Shown here: in pieces, positions 33,459 through 42,335 of the stretch
Layout: every line of letters begins with the position of its first letter
How positions within the stretch are numbered: the stretch's first letter is position 1
From: Desulfovibrio subterraneus
Lineage (GTDB): Bacteria; Desulfobacterota; Desulfovibrionia; Desulfovibrionales; Desulfovibrionaceae
NCBI RefSeq assembly: GCF_013340285.1
Contig: NZ_BLVO01000013.1
Location: 1,259,689 to 1,323,688 of the forward strand
DNA length: 64,000 nucleotides
Direction: 5' to 3'
Position numbers and translations under genes: made by a program
The notes under the pieces: generated by a model
Databases searched by the model: none
What the model was told of the DNA's origin: nothing
What the model saw: only the letters and a program-made list of their open reading frames with translations

Positions 33459-34394
33459 CTACAGAAGATCCGCCGCATCACCTGCGGGGCCGGAGGTTTC
33501 AAACTGCTGGCCGCTGCCCTGCTCGCCTTCCATGCGCTGCGCCATGATGCCGAACTTGTCGGCAAGGGTTTCAACGGTCTTTGTCAGGCTGGAAAGCTGG
33601 TCGCCCAGCTGCGCGGCAGAAAAGCCTTCAGGTGCCGCTTCTGCGGGAGTGCCTGCCGCCTTGCTTTCAGTGGCCGCTGCGGCCTCGGCAGTGCCTGCTG
33701 CGGCATCCTGTGCGGCCGCATCATCCGCAGGCGCAACGGACAAGGCGGTCACCTTCTTATCCAGCGCTTCAAGACGGTCGGTAAATTCCTTGAACTGCTT
33801 GGCGTCCATGGGTTCCTCGCTGTCGGGTTCAGATTTGTGAAAACCGAACATCCGGAAGGTGCGTTCCAGCAGGGACAGCGCCCGCTGTTCATCAGCAGTT
33901 GCGGTGCCCTCTCCGGCTGTGTTCGGGGATGTAAAAAGGCGGGGCAGCTCAAGGCCGCAGTGGCAAAAGCGGGTCTTCTCCGCATCGGCGCCACGCTTGG
34001 CAGAAAAGAGCTTAATCTGCTCGGTGCCAAGGCTGGCAGGCTGGTCGGTAATGGCAATGCCGCCAAGGTAGCAGCGGCCGCTGTTACCAAAGTTGGTCCA
34101 TATCTCAATGCTCGCAAACTGCTTCTGGCCCTGCTGGTTCTTTTCCAGCATGCGCCAGCCGGGCTGCAGCTTGGCCCACAGCTCGGTCACATCGCCGTTT
34201 TCGCGCACCTCAACAGCCAGCACGGTGCCGTGGCTGCCGTAATAGCGCTCATGGTCGGGCCAGATAACAGCGGTGTAGGTTGCAGGGCTGTAGGTCTCTG
34301 CTATGTCGCGCAGTTCCTGCGGCGCTATGGTGCGTCCGTCACATGTGGGGCCGGACTGAGCCACCTTGATCCAATCTGTGGTGAGTGTTGCCAT
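33459..34394 (-). CDS. O: Capsid scaffolding/protease protein O
   Basis: About 311 residues from ATG 34394. The first 150 residues form the serine protease domain: HERYYGSHGTVLAVEVRENG holds the conserved His, and SIEIWTNFGNSGRCYLGGIA the Ser/Asp region. The C-terminal third is an Ala-rich scaffold with a coiled coil. It starts the leftward late operon; terminase P starts 112 bp away in the opposite direction. Confidence 0.87.
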   Translation of the reverse strand: MATLTTDWIKVAQSGPTCDGRTIAPQELRDIAETYSPATYTAVIWPDHERYYGSHGTVLAVEVRENGDVTELWAKLQPGWRMLEKNQQGQKQFASIEIWTNFGNSGRCYLGGIAITDQPASLGTEQIKLFSAKRGADAEKTRFCHCGLELPRLFTSPNTAGEGTATADEQRALSLLERTFRMFGFHKSEPDSEEPMDAKQFKEFTDRLEALDKKVTALSVAPADDAAAQDAAAGTAEAAAATESKAAGTPAEAAPEGFSAAQLGDQLSSLTKTVETLADKFGIMAQRMEGEQGSGQQFETSGPAGDAADLL

Positions 34395-34506
34395 GCCGCA
34401 AGAATATGCGGCGGCGAGGGGTACAACAAGAAAATGCGTTCCGATACTCTGTAGTATCGGAATAAAAACGGCATGCCGCATTGCAAAATCGTTGTAGTGT
34501 TCCGAT
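34395..34506. promoter_or_regulatory. Divergent late promoter region with dyad
   Basis: A perfect 9-bp dyad TTCCGATAC-N6-GTATCGGAA lies at 34439-34462; a third half-site TTCCGATA overlaps the terminase start (34500-34507). A related GTATCGGA is in front of ogr at 37347. In P2 such dyads upstream of late promoters bind Ogr. Confidence 0.55.
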
Positions 34507-36303
34507 ATGGCATACTATCCCGCAGAGGTAAAGGAAGCAGCACGCGGCCTTTACTGTAAACGCTACAGCATACGAGAGATTTCGCGCACGCTCGGCATAC
34601 CACGGCGCACGGTATATCATTGGGTGGATGCAGAGGCATGGGGCGACATGCTTTCGCACGAAGGAGTGGAAGACGCAGCCCAGCGCCGCCTTGTGCTGCT
34701 CATTACCCGCGACGACAAGACCAAGGCTGACCTGCAGGAGATTGACCGCCTCACCTCCGCGCTGGAGCGCTTCCAGCGGCTGCGCGAACGCGAACAGGCC
34801 ATGCGCGGCGAGCCATGCGAAACAGCATCCGCAAAACCCGAACAGCAGGACCAGCGGGGCACGCGGGAAAAGCGCGAGCGCAAAGGCGGCGACTCCCGTT
34901 CCGGCAAGCGCCGTGGCCGCGTCATAAAGAACGATGTTTCGCACCTCACGCCGGAAGACTTCAAGGCACAGCTGCACCAGCACTACTTCGCCTATCAGCG
35001 CGAGCTGATGCAGGCCAAGCACTACCGCAACCGGCAGATACTCAAAAGCCGCCAGATAGGAGCCACGTGGTACTTTGCGCAAGAAGCCTTTGAAGATGCC
35101 TGCACCACGGGCGATGACCAGATTTTTCTTTCCGCCACGCGGGCGCAGGCAGAGGTGTTCCGCGATTACATCATCCAGATTGCGCAGCAAAAGTTCGACC
35201 TGGAGCTCAAGGGCAACCCCATCACCCTGCACACGGCGCACGGGCCTGCCACGCTGCGGTTTCTTTCCAACAACAGCAAAAGCGCACAGGGCTATCACGG
35301 CCATGTGTATATTGATGAGTTCTTCTGGATTCGCGGGTTCAAAGAGCTGCACAAGGTCGCCACCGGCATGGCCGCGCACAAAAAGTGGCGGCGCACGCTC
35401 TTTTCCACGCCCAGCGCGGTAACGCACCCCGGCTACGGCCTGTGGAACGGCGACTGGTACAACGCCCGCAACAAGGTAAAGCGGCAGCAGTTTCCCGGGT
35501 TCAAGGAAATGCAGAGCGGCATTCTGTGTCCCGACAACACATGGCGCAAGATCATAACGCTGGAAGACGCCATGGCGGGCGGCTGCGACCTCTTTGACCT
35601 GAACGACCTGAAGCTGGAATACGGGCCGGAAGAGTTTGAAAACCTGTTCATGTGCGGCTTTGTGGACGACACCAACGCCGTGTTCCTGCTGCCCCAGCTG
35701 CAGGCCTGCGGCGCTGATCCTGCCGAGTGGGCAGACTACAATCCCAAGCTGCCGCGGCCCTTCGGCAACAAGCCCGTGTGGTGCGGCTACGACCCCAGCC
35801 GCTCGCGCGACGATGCCTCGTTCGTCGTAATCGCCCCGCCGGAAAAACCGGGCGGCATGTTCCGCGTGCTCGAGCGCTTCAAGTGGGTGAACAAGAGCTA
35901 CCTGTGGCAGGTGGCGCGCATACGCGAGATTACCCAGCGCTACAACGTGCAGTTCATGGGCATAGATACCACCGGCCCCGGCATAGGCGTGTATGAAAAC
36001 GTGCGCATTTTCTACTCCCGCGCCACGTCCATTCACTACAGCGTGCAGACCAAGACAGAGCTGGTGCTCAAGGGCCGCGAGCTGGTGGAAAGCAACCGCA
36101 TCCAATGGGATGCCGCAGACAAGGAAGTGGGCCTTGCCTTTATGATGATCCGCCAGACCACCACGCCCAGCGGGGCCATGACCTACGCGGCCAACAGATC
36201 GGAAAGCACAGGCCATGCAGACGCGGCTTTCGCCATTCTGCACGGTGTTTCATATGAACCTCTGGCGCGGCCGCGCGGCGGCTGCCGTGTTGTCATAGGA
36301 TAG
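34507..36303 (+). CDS. P: Terminase large (ATPase) subunit P
   Basis: 598 residues (P2 gpP 590). An N-terminal helix-turn-helix (YSIREISRTLGIPRRTVYHW), a P2-type Walker A variant (LKSRQIGATWYFA, about 178), Walker B VYIDEFFW (about 263) and nuclease Asp motifs GYDPSRSRDD and GIDTTGPG are all present. It packages DNA into heads with M. Transcribed divergently from O, as in P2. Confidence 0.93.
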   Translation: MAYYPAEVKEAARGLYCKRYSIREISRTLGIPRRTVYHWVDAEAWGDMLSHEGVEDAAQRRLVLLITRDDKTKADLQEIDRLTSALERFQRLREREQAMRGEPCETASAKPEQQDQRGTREKRERKGGDSRSGKRRGRVIKNDVSHLTPEDFKAQLHQHYFAYQRELMQAKHYRNRQILKSRQIGATWYFAQEAFEDACTTGDDQIFLSATRAQAEVFRDYIIQIAQQKFDLELKGNPITLHTAHGPATLRFLSNNSKSAQGYHGHVYIDEFFWIRGFKELHKVATGMAAHKKWRRTLFSTPSAVTHPGYGLWNGDWYNARNKVKRQQFPGFKEMQSGILCPDNTWRKIITLEDAMAGGCDLFDLNDLKLEYGPEEFENLFMCGFVDDTNAVFLLPQLQACGADPAEWADYNPKLPRPFGNKPVWCGYDPSRSRDDASFVVIAPPEKPGGMFRVLERFKWVNKSYLWQVARIREITQRYNVQFMGIDTTGPGIGVYENVRIFYSRATSIHYSVQTKTELVLKGRELVESNRIQWDAADKEVGLAFMMIRQTTTPSGAMTYAANRSESTGHADAAFAILHGVSYEPLARPRGGCRVVIG

Positions 36304-36316
36304 GAGCATACAAAGC

Positions 36317-37333
36317 ATGAAGAAAAAGAAAAAGCACAGCACCCATCAGGCCCCGCGCAGCATTGCATCGTTCAGCTTCGGCGATCCGCAGCCCGTGCTC
36401 GACGGCCACCAGTATATGGATTCGCTCGGGGTGTATCTTGTGGACAACGGCACCTATTACCAGACACCCGTGCCGTTCACCGGCCTTGCACGCCTGCTCT
36501 ATGCCAACGCCTACCACGGCCCGCTGCTGGAATTCAAAGTGCTCATGGTCATGCGCGGGTTCAAGGCATCGCCCGCGGTTGCCCGCAAGGACATGGACGC
36601 CGTGGCCACGGACTTTACCGTGTTCGCAAACGCCTACATGCGCCTGCATCGCAACGGCTATGGCGAGGTGGTGCGCGCAAGCCATCTGCCAGCCATAAAC
36701 ATGCGCCGCCTGAAAGAACCGGGCCGCTATGGCCTGATTCTGGAAAACGGCCAGATCCACAGGTTTGAAGAGGCCGAGGTGTTCCACTTCAAAAACTACG
36801 ATGTGGCCCAGACCATATACGGCAAGCCCCGCTATCTGGGCGCCATTCAAAGCATGCTGCTAAACGAGGACGCCACGCTCTTTCGCCGCAGATATTACAA
36901 AAACGGCGCGCATATGGGCTATGTGTTCTACACCAGCGGGGCAGATCTGGAAGAAGAAGCGCAGGACCGCATACAAAAAGCCATAGAAGGCACCAAGGGG
37001 CTGGGCAACTTTCGCAACATGTATCTGCACATTCCCGGCGGCGAGGCCAAGGCCGTGCAGATTCTGCCCGTGGGGGATTTTTCCAGCAAGGATGAGCTGG
37101 AAAAGATCAAGAACATATCGCGCGACGACATTATTGCCGCGCACAGAATACCGCCCATTATGGCCAACGTAATACCCACCAATACAGCGGGATTCGGCGA
37201 TATAGAGAAGTTCGACAAGGTGTATGAAAAAAACGAGATTGCGCCGGTGCGCACCCTGCTCAAAGACGTGAATGCGGTGCTTAAGCCCGCACTGCATATT
37301 GATTGGGAACTCCCCGAAGAAACAGAAGAATAG
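36317..37333 (+). CDS. Q: Portal protein Q
   Basis: 338 residues (P2 gpQ 344). A basic start (MKKKKKH) leads to HFKNYDVAQTIYGKPRYLGA and SRDDIIAAHRIPPIMANVIP, landmarks of the PBSX/P2 portal family. Begins 13 bp after P. Confidence 0.93.
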   Translation: MKKKKKHSTHQAPRSIASFSFGDPQPVLDGHQYMDSLGVYLVDNGTYYQTPVPFTGLARLLYANAYHGPLLEFKVLMVMRGFKASPAVARKDMDAVATDFTVFANAYMRLHRNGYGEVVRASHLPAINMRRLKEPGRYGLILENGQIHRFEEAEVFHFKNYDVAQTIYGKPRYLGAIQSMLLNEDATLFRRRYYKNGAHMGYVFYTSGADLEEEAQDRIQKAIEGTKGLGNFRNMYLHIPGGEAKAVQILPVGDFSSKDELEKIKNISRDDIIAAHRIPPIMANVIPTNTAGFGDIEKFDKVYEKNEIAPVRTLLKDVNAVLKPALHIDWELPEETEE

Positions 37334-37335
37334 AA

Positions 37336-37388
37336 CGATTGACACCGTATCGGACGGGCAATAGTGTCTTTTGCATGAGGGTTACACA
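37336..37388 (+). promoter_or_regulatory. Candidate promoter of ogr-like gene
   Basis: TTGACA at 37339-37344 and TAGTGT at 17 bp spacing resemble a sigma-70 promoter. GTATCGGA (37347-37354) between them matches the dyad half-site of the O/P region, which suggests autoregulation. Confidence 0.4.
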
Positions 37389-37634
37389 ATGAGACAGGTT
37401 TTAGTTAGGTGCTGCAAGTGCGGCACAAAGGCCGCCATAGAATCCAGCAAAGAAGTTTCTGATACGCTCAAACAGCTCTATTGCTGCTGCCGCAATCCGG
37501 AATGTGGGCATACCTTTGTGGTGAATATGGAGTTCTCGCATACCCTTTCGCCTTCGGCATTGGATTTGCCGGATGCGCTGCGACAGAGGATTCAGGAAGT
37601 AACGCCTGCGATGCAGGGACAATTGTTTGGATAA
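37389..37634 (+). CDS. ogr: Ogr/Delta-family late transcription activator
   Basis: 81 residues from ATG 37389. The zinc knuckle CCKCGTKAAIESSK...LYCCCRNPECGHTFV with a closing HTLSPSA is the Ogr/Delta pattern (P2 Ogr 72 aa). These proteins bind a dyad upstream of late promoters and contact RNA polymerase alpha. Here the gene follows Q, whereas in P2 it follows D; moving it next to the packaging genes is a notable change. Confidence 0.88.
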   Translation: MRQVLVRCCKCGTKAAIESSKEVSDTLKQLYCCCRNPECGHTFVVNMEFSHTLSPSALDLPDALRQRIQEVTPAMQGQLFG

Positions 37635-37651
37635 GTACTTAGAGATATAAA

Positions 37652-38767
37652 ATGGACACCAACCACACAGAAGAATTACAAAATATCATATCAAAATCAA
37701 AAACGTACGACATAACAAAACATAACAACAACGAATTATCAAATGAAGATAAAATTAAAAGAGATATTATAATCAACTTTGGAAAAACAGCTGAATTAAA
37801 CATAGATAACCACAAACAAATTATTGAATTATTTCCACAAATATACAATTCTCTAATAATATCTCTGGATTCAAAAGAAAAGAGTCATAATTTATACTCA
37901 CCAACAAACAAGCAATTTGTAATAGAACTTGAAAAAAGCGATTATATAATAGGATTGATGTCAATAATATCAGAAATTAGAATATATATAGCACAAGAAT
38001 CTGTACTTAGCGAACTAATACTTATCGAATATGTAAAAAACAACAACATAATAACAAAAAGTAACATACTAACAAATTATAACAGCAAAATATTTGACAT
38101 AAAAACATTAATACTCAACATAAAAAAACATAATACGACTAGTATCAATGAATTTATAACAAAATTTAAAAATGAATTAACAGAAGAATATGAAGCAATA
38201 TCAACAAAACTAAAAAATGAATCAGTTTCAGCAAATGAAATAATTTCTGAATTCAAGTTAATAAAAGATCAAAATTATGAATTACTTGCTGATGCTTTCG
38301 AAAAACTAAAAAATTCGAAATCAAAAGAAAAAACTACATCCCTATTCATCACAATAGCAATTGCCATGCTGCTTGCCATAGCAACCTGCACATCAGCCAT
38401 CAAAGGCCAAGCAACACTTAATGCGGCTACTGAAAACGGCTCTATATGGTCAAACATACCATACTCAATATTGATACTTGATATGTTATTGATATATTTC
38501 TTTAGGATTTCGCTACAAAACTACTACACAGCTCGGGATGAATACATTCAAATCGAGATAAGATCAGCTCTCTGCCGATTCGTTCAAGTATTCACCAAGT
38601 TTGCAGACTCAACCCACGGAAGCCTCGACGAGTTCTCTAGGCACATTTTTAGCCCACTCCACTCCAAAACATACTCAGCCCCACACCCCATCGACTTTCT
38701 AGCAACCATCACTACTGCTGCTAAAAACTGCACAAGCAAATCCGATAAACAGGATACCGATAAATAA
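37652..38767 (+). CDS. AT-rich two-transmembrane protein, prophage cargo
   Basis: 371 residues, not recognised. The first 230 are helical and rich in Lys, Asn, Ile and Glu. Hydrophobic segments lie at about 231-252 and 271-292, and a 75-residue tail follows. The first 700 bp are extremely AT-rich compared with the flanking phage genes, while the tail end is closer to average. It has its own terminator. The shape, a large soluble helical sensor joined to a two-helix membrane part, occurs in several phage-exclusion proteins, but no homology is claimed. Confidence 0.6.
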   Translation: MDTNHTEELQNIISKSKTYDITKHNNNELSNEDKIKRDIIINFGKTAELNIDNHKQIIELFPQIYNSLIISLDSKEKSHNLYSPTNKQFVIELEKSDYIIGLMSIISEIRIYIAQESVLSELILIEYVKNNNIITKSNILTNYNSKIFDIKTLILNIKKHNTTSINEFITKFKNELTEEYEAISTKLKNESVSANEIISEFKLIKDQNYELLADAFEKLKNSKSKEKTTSLFITIAIAMLLAIATCTSAIKGQATLNAATENGSIWSNIPYSILILDMLLIYFFRISLQNYYTARDEYIQIEIRSALCRFVQVFTKFADSTHGSLDEFSRHIFSPLHSKTYSAPHPIDFLATITTAAKNCTSKSDKQDTDK

Positions 38768-38771
38768 CAAA

Positions 38772-38803
38772 AGCCCCGCCGAATCCGGCGGGGCTTCTTC
38801 ATT
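38772..38803 (+). terminator. Bidirectional terminator after AT-rich gene
   Basis: AGCCCCGCCG / CGGCGGGGCT, 4-nt loop, then TCTTCATTTCTT. It also serves the convergent small genes to the right. Confidence 0.8.
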
Positions 38804-38839
38804 TCTTCATCGTCTTTTCATCACACTCTCAACGCCACC

Positions 38840-39046
38840 CTATCCCTTGCGGAGCGGAACGCAGGCCAGATCGGGCGGCAGATCATCCAGACTGGCGGCG
38901 CAGTCTTCCAGCCGCTCGTGCATCAGGCGCAGAATGCCAAGCAGATCGGACGAGCCATCCTGCAGGGCCGAGCAAACAAAGCGCAGGCCGTATGAGATTT
39001 CATACAGCTGCAGGGCAACCTCTGGGATGTTAGAGCAGTTCTTCAT
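38840..39046 (-). CDS. Small phage protein, related to the 13546 gene
   Basis: 68 residues from ATG 39046, behind GAGGAGGG; its ATGA overlaps the stop of the gene upstream. LRLMHERLEDCAASLDD aligns with RLLSEDMERCAAWVDD of the gene at 13546-13800. Function unknown; size and context suggest a small regulator or anti-host factor. Confidence 0.55.
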   Translation of the reverse strand: MKNCSNIPEVALQLYEISYGLRFVCSALQDGSSDLLGILRLMHERLEDCAASLDDLPPDLACVPLRKG

Positions 39047-39231
39047 GCGTCCACCCTCCTCTCTACATAGTTCGCGCATTCAAGAATCTTGTCTATTACG
39101 TCGCCAAGCATTGCAGCGCTGTGCGAATCCACACCGCCGCCGGCAACGACAAGATCAATCAACGATGCCACGTCTCGCAGCTCGTCCGCATAATAGAAAG
39201 GGGTTGGGGTGTTGGTCTGGGTCTGTGCCAT
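39043..39231 (-). CDS. Small phage protein behind a leader hairpin
   Basis: 62 residues from ATG 39231, behind AGGAGG. The start is Thr/Gln-rich (MAQTQTNTPTPF), then a helical part LRDVASLIDLVVAGGGVD. No family recognised. It is translationally coupled to the gene at 38840. Confidence 0.5.
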   Translation of the reverse strand: MAQTQTNTPTPFYYADELRDVASLIDLVVAGGGVDSHSAAMLGDVIDKILECANYVERRVDA

Positions 39232-39243
39232 GGGGCACCTCCT

Positions 39244-39309
39244 CTGGTGGGTTTTGACTAATTGGCCCCTCAGAAAAAAAAGAGGCCGGGAGCTAGTCAC
39301 CGCCACCAG
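39244..39309 (-). promoter_or_regulatory. Leader hairpin with T8 loop before the 39231 start
   Basis: The segment 39282-39309 (transcribed first) pairs with 39244-39271 over about 28 positions with several mismatches; CTGGTGG/CCACCAG ends are perfect. The turn is a run of eight T in the - strand. The ribosome site begins directly after the stem. Confidence 0.5.
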
Positions 39310-39990
39310 ACGGCTGGAGGATTTCCCCTTACGGGTATTTTATAGCCTCCGAACTCCCGACCAAAAATGGCGTAGATATGGCAAAACCTGCATCCCCCAA
39401 CAAGCGCAGGCCAAAGCCTGCACACAGGACGCAAAAAAACCACTTCTGACGGGAGCGGGGACCGCTGGTGGAAACATAGGTGTGACTAGCACCTAGTGGG
39501 AAGTATGTGGGATGATTGGGGTGGGTGTCAAGGAAGAGAGAGAATAAGCAGGGAGATAAAAGAATGAATTCCGTCTCAAACCTGACAACCACCATCTAGC
39601 GACGACATATAACTTCAAAAATTTTGCCCACACTATCAGATTATTAAAAAACAAAAGCTGCCTACGACAAGTCGGAACAGCCTCTCTAGGGCGTCATCAT
39701 TAATCAGAAACACTCTTCTCCCGCAACCCACGTCAAGCTCACCATATTAACACCTCTCACCATACACAGCTTCCCTCTTAACCTCATGAGGTCACAGACA
39801 ATCTAGAATATTTCAAAAAATAGGACAAAGTCCTGTCCATTGGTTATCCTCCCAATGTTCTTCGAAAAGAGAAAGGGCCGATTGCGGCCACGTAAACCTC
39901 AACCAACCCTTCCGGCAGCGCACTAAGACGCAACCTAGCAATTGTCTTTTTAGTACGCCCACCGGAACAGCGCAAGGAGCAATCCTAGAG
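39310..39990. other. Intergenic region upstream of two opposite small genes
   Basis: No supportable gene. On the - strand, CTATAAAAT near 39340 is a candidate -10 box for the small pair at 38840-39231. The dyad AGGACAAAGTCCT lies near 39820. A 23-codon frame at 39853 lacks a ribosome site and is not called. Confidence 0.4.
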
Positions 39991-40119
39991 TTGGACACCC
40001 TAACCTTCGCACTCTGCGTTTTCGGCCTGGCGATACTCGCCTTTGTCATTCTGGCAATCTCAAAAAAGAACGCATGGCTGGACCTACGCATCCGCATGGG
40101 GGTGCGACCAGACAAGTAA
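39991..40119 (+). CDS. Small single-pass membrane protein (42 aa)
   Basis: A TTG start at 39991 follows AAGGAG by 11 bp. The product, 42 residues, has one clear hydrophobic helix (FALCVFGLAILAFVILAI) and a basic tail (ISKKNAWLDLRIRMGVRPDK). It is too short for standard gene calls. A toxin-like, holin-like or membrane-regulator peptide are possible; no relative is known to me. Confidence 0.4.
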   Translation: MDTLTFALCVFGLAILAFVILAISKKNAWLDLRIRMGVRPDK

Positions 40120-40152
40120 AAAGAAGCCCCGGCATCGTTATGATGTCGGGGC
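40116..40152 (-). terminator. Terminator of the kinase operon
   Basis: GCCCCGACATC / GATGCCGGGGC, read on the - strand (one G-T type mismatch), with a 5-nt loop followed by TTCTTTTT. It lies 54 bp after the stop of the DUF2806-like gene. Confidence 0.75.
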
Positions 40153-40205
40153 AAAATCATTCGCAAAGCAAGCAGCACGCAGAAGTAGAAAAAGCAAAAT
40201 GTTAT

Positions 40206-41171
40206 CTACACCTCCCCTGCGAAATACAAATTTGAGACATCAACTCTATTTTCATCAACCAACGGCAAAACTCTTACTGATATTTTATCACCTCTTTGCA
40301 CTTTCATTGCACCTGCAACAAAAACAAAATCTTCTTTTCTCATCATCTTTCTATCAATAATATTATACAACTGCTTTCCAGCCTCAGTAAGCAAGCTACA
40401 AGCAATACTAATACGCTGCTCACCTAACAGAACAAAAACACACCCTTCAAACCTAGTGAAACAGCCCTTTTTACCTTCATAAAAAATTGCATCGCTAAAC
40501 GTGGCCATCGTACCATTTACGCCAGGCACAACAAGTCCACATTCAGAAAGAACAACAATATCGTTATAAGTAACAGAAGTCTTTCCTTCAACCATGACAA
40601 CACCATGCTTATTAAAAATATAACCAGACGCCTTGTGAAAAACTTCTGCTTCACGCTTGGTTAAGTTTTTGATCACATCTAATGTACGATAGCTTATCGA
40701 ATCAGGACTCCTAATTTCTTCTGCAAGAACCTTCCCCCAAATAAACTGAAGATCACTCTCACCAATAACTTTCGCCTCTCGTCGCCAACGAGCGAAGAAA
40801 TCCGAACCAACCTCTCTATCCGAAATTTCATCGTCGGGAACGCTTTCAAGCTCGTGATAAGCAATCTTCAAGTTGGCATGCAAATTCTCAAGTTCCTGCT
40901 GGCGCTCCGCATCAAGCAATAGATTACCAACTGAAGGAAGTGTGACAGGTACTATATTACCATCTCGAAATTCAGCTTCGCCAGAAAGAACGGACTGAAG
41001 ATCTCTTTCAGTCTGCGCGGCAGTCAACGCGGCATAGCGGATATTATCAGCCATACGCTTACCAAAACAAAGCTCAAAGAGCTTATTACTGCCTTTTACG
41101 CAACCTTCTGCAGCAAGCTCTGCAGACTTGGTTGCATCCAGCTTTACTTCTGCTTTTACGTCGAACCCCAT
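40206..41171 (-). CDS. DUF2806-like protein, third gene of kinase operon
   Basis: About 321 residues (ATG 41171; GTG 41177 possible). The central block FARWRREAKVIGESDLQFIW followed by KVLAEEIRSPDSISYRTLDV and NLTKREAEVF recalls DUF2806 proteins of unknown function. Residues 1-60 contain an Ala/Lys/Glu-rich helix, and the last third is beta-rich. Lower GC than the phage body. It follows the kinase by 29 bp and is likely its substrate or effector. Confidence 0.7.
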   Translation of the reverse strand: MGFDVKAEVKLDATKSAELAAEGCVKGSNKLFELCFGKRMADNIRYAALTAAQTERDLQSVLSGEAEFRDGNIVPVTLPSVGNLLLDAERQQELENLHANLKIAYHELESVPDDEISDREVGSDFFARWRREAKVIGESDLQFIWGKVLAEEIRSPDSISYRTLDVIKNLTKREAEVFHKASGYIFNKHGVVMVEGKTSVTYNDIVVLSECGLVVPGVNGTMATFSDAIFYEGKKGCFTRFEGCVFVLLGEQRISIACSLLTEAGKQLYNIIDRKMMRKEDFVFVAGAMKVQRGDKISVRVLPLVDENRVDVSNLYFAGEV

Positions 41172-41200
41172 GATCACCCAACCTCGTTAAACTACCTTCC

Positions 41201-42334
41201 TTAAACTCCATCCCTTACAGCCTGAAATACATCAGCAAGCCGCGGCGACTGCACTCCTCTTCCCCTAAAAGAACCAGCCCCGAGATTTGACCTCTTCACA
41301 GAATACCCCTGAACCACTCCACGCCGAACAATTTCTACAATCTTCCAATCATAACCACGCCACCCAAGCGCCAAAAAGCCATCCTCACAAGTGCACCAAT
41401 CAGGACACGAAAGATTATTTAAGGCAGTCAACATCTCTAACGCCGTACCATATCGCAGGGCCGGATCAGGAGCAGTTGCCCTATTCACAATCCTCTTCAG
41501 CCTTACATCATAATACGGCTGCTCCTGAACCAATGATAATACCTGCCTACGTTGCGCCTTTCGAGCAATGGATCTCGATACTATCTGCGATCGATCAAAA
41601 CCATTCAAGTCATCAAGGCACTCACCACCGCATTCCCTAATCTCTCTTCTCGATTCTCTATCAAGATAGGAGTTCTCATCATATGGCAATTGCCCATTGA
41701 CCATTTCCCCGAGAAGCAATCCAACCTGATAAACATCGGATCGAACAGTATAAAATCCGTCATCACCATTACCCTCTGGAGGAAGATACAAGGCGCTATT
41801 TCTCGAGGCCCTTACCCGCTGCCCTCCCTCAGGCAAACGAGCCATCGAACCAAAATCACAAATCTTAGGCTGCAACCCTGCCGCCGTTGAAGCAACCAAA
41901 ATATTGCCGGGCTTAAGATCACGATGAACAAAACCATTTCGATGGAGAAAGCTCACCCCTTGCAATACGCCCTTCGCAATAGAGACGGCTTGACACTGCG
42001 ACAAACATTTATCTGCCACGTTTGCACTAAGACTCCCCCCTTCAATCCATTCGGTTGCAAACAGGACATAATCGCCTCCAAGCTTCTCAGCATCCAACAC
42101 TCTCACAATATAGTCCGAACCTCCTTCATTAGCCGTAGCAGTAACCAACAACTGAGGCTCTGCAAAAATATCTGCAAGCTCGTCTCCAACCCAATAAACC
42201 TTTAAAAAAACATCGCGCCCCAAATGAAGATGGTGTGCCTTGAACGAATCAGCATTTCTCCCTTCAAAAATTTCATCCTCAATACGGTACTTTCCAGCAT
42301 CATTCAGCAAACGACAGACCTCTTCATCAGCCAT
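41201..42334 (-). CDS. Serine/threonine protein kinase (eukaryote-type), prophage cargo
   Basis: 377 residues with a complete Hanks-type kinase core: ATP-site Lys in DVFLKVYW (about 45), catalytic loop HRDLKPGNI (about 138-146), metal site DFG (about 159), activation-end YLPPEG and the helix SDVYQVGLLLGEMVNGQLPY. A C-terminal 85-residue extension (WCTCEDGFLALGWRGYDWKI region) is unassigned. No transmembrane segment, so cytoplasmic. Starts 1 bp after the upstream gene ends. Precedent: the Stk kinase of prophage 933W and Staphylococcus Stk2 block other phages. Confidence 0.9.
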   Translation of the reverse strand: MADEEVCRLLNDAGKYRIEDEIFEGRNADSFKAHHLHLGRDVFLKVYWVGDELADIFAEPQLLVTATANEGGSDYIVRVLDAEKLGGDYVLFATEWIEGGSLSANVADKCLSQCQAVSIAKGVLQGVSFLHRNGFVHRDLKPGNILVASTAAGLQPKICDFGSMARLPEGGQRVRASRNSALYLPPEGNGDDGFYTVRSDVYQVGLLLGEMVNGQLPYDENSYLDRESRREIRECGGECLDDLNGFDRSQIVSRSIARKAQRRQVLSLVQEQPYYDVRLKRIVNRATAPDPALRYGTALEMLTALNNLSCPDWCTCEDGFLALGWRGYDWKIVEIVRRGVVQGYSVKRSNLGAGSFRGRGVQSPRLADVFQAVRDGV

Positions 42335-42335
42335 T

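Noticed and set aside
39853-39924. 23-codon + strand frame beginning MFFEKRKGR
   Set aside because: No ribosome site and no other sign of coding.
39813-40178. 121-aa - strand frame
   Set aside because: Low-complexity basic product, no ribosome site, and it overlaps a terminator and a better + strand small frame.
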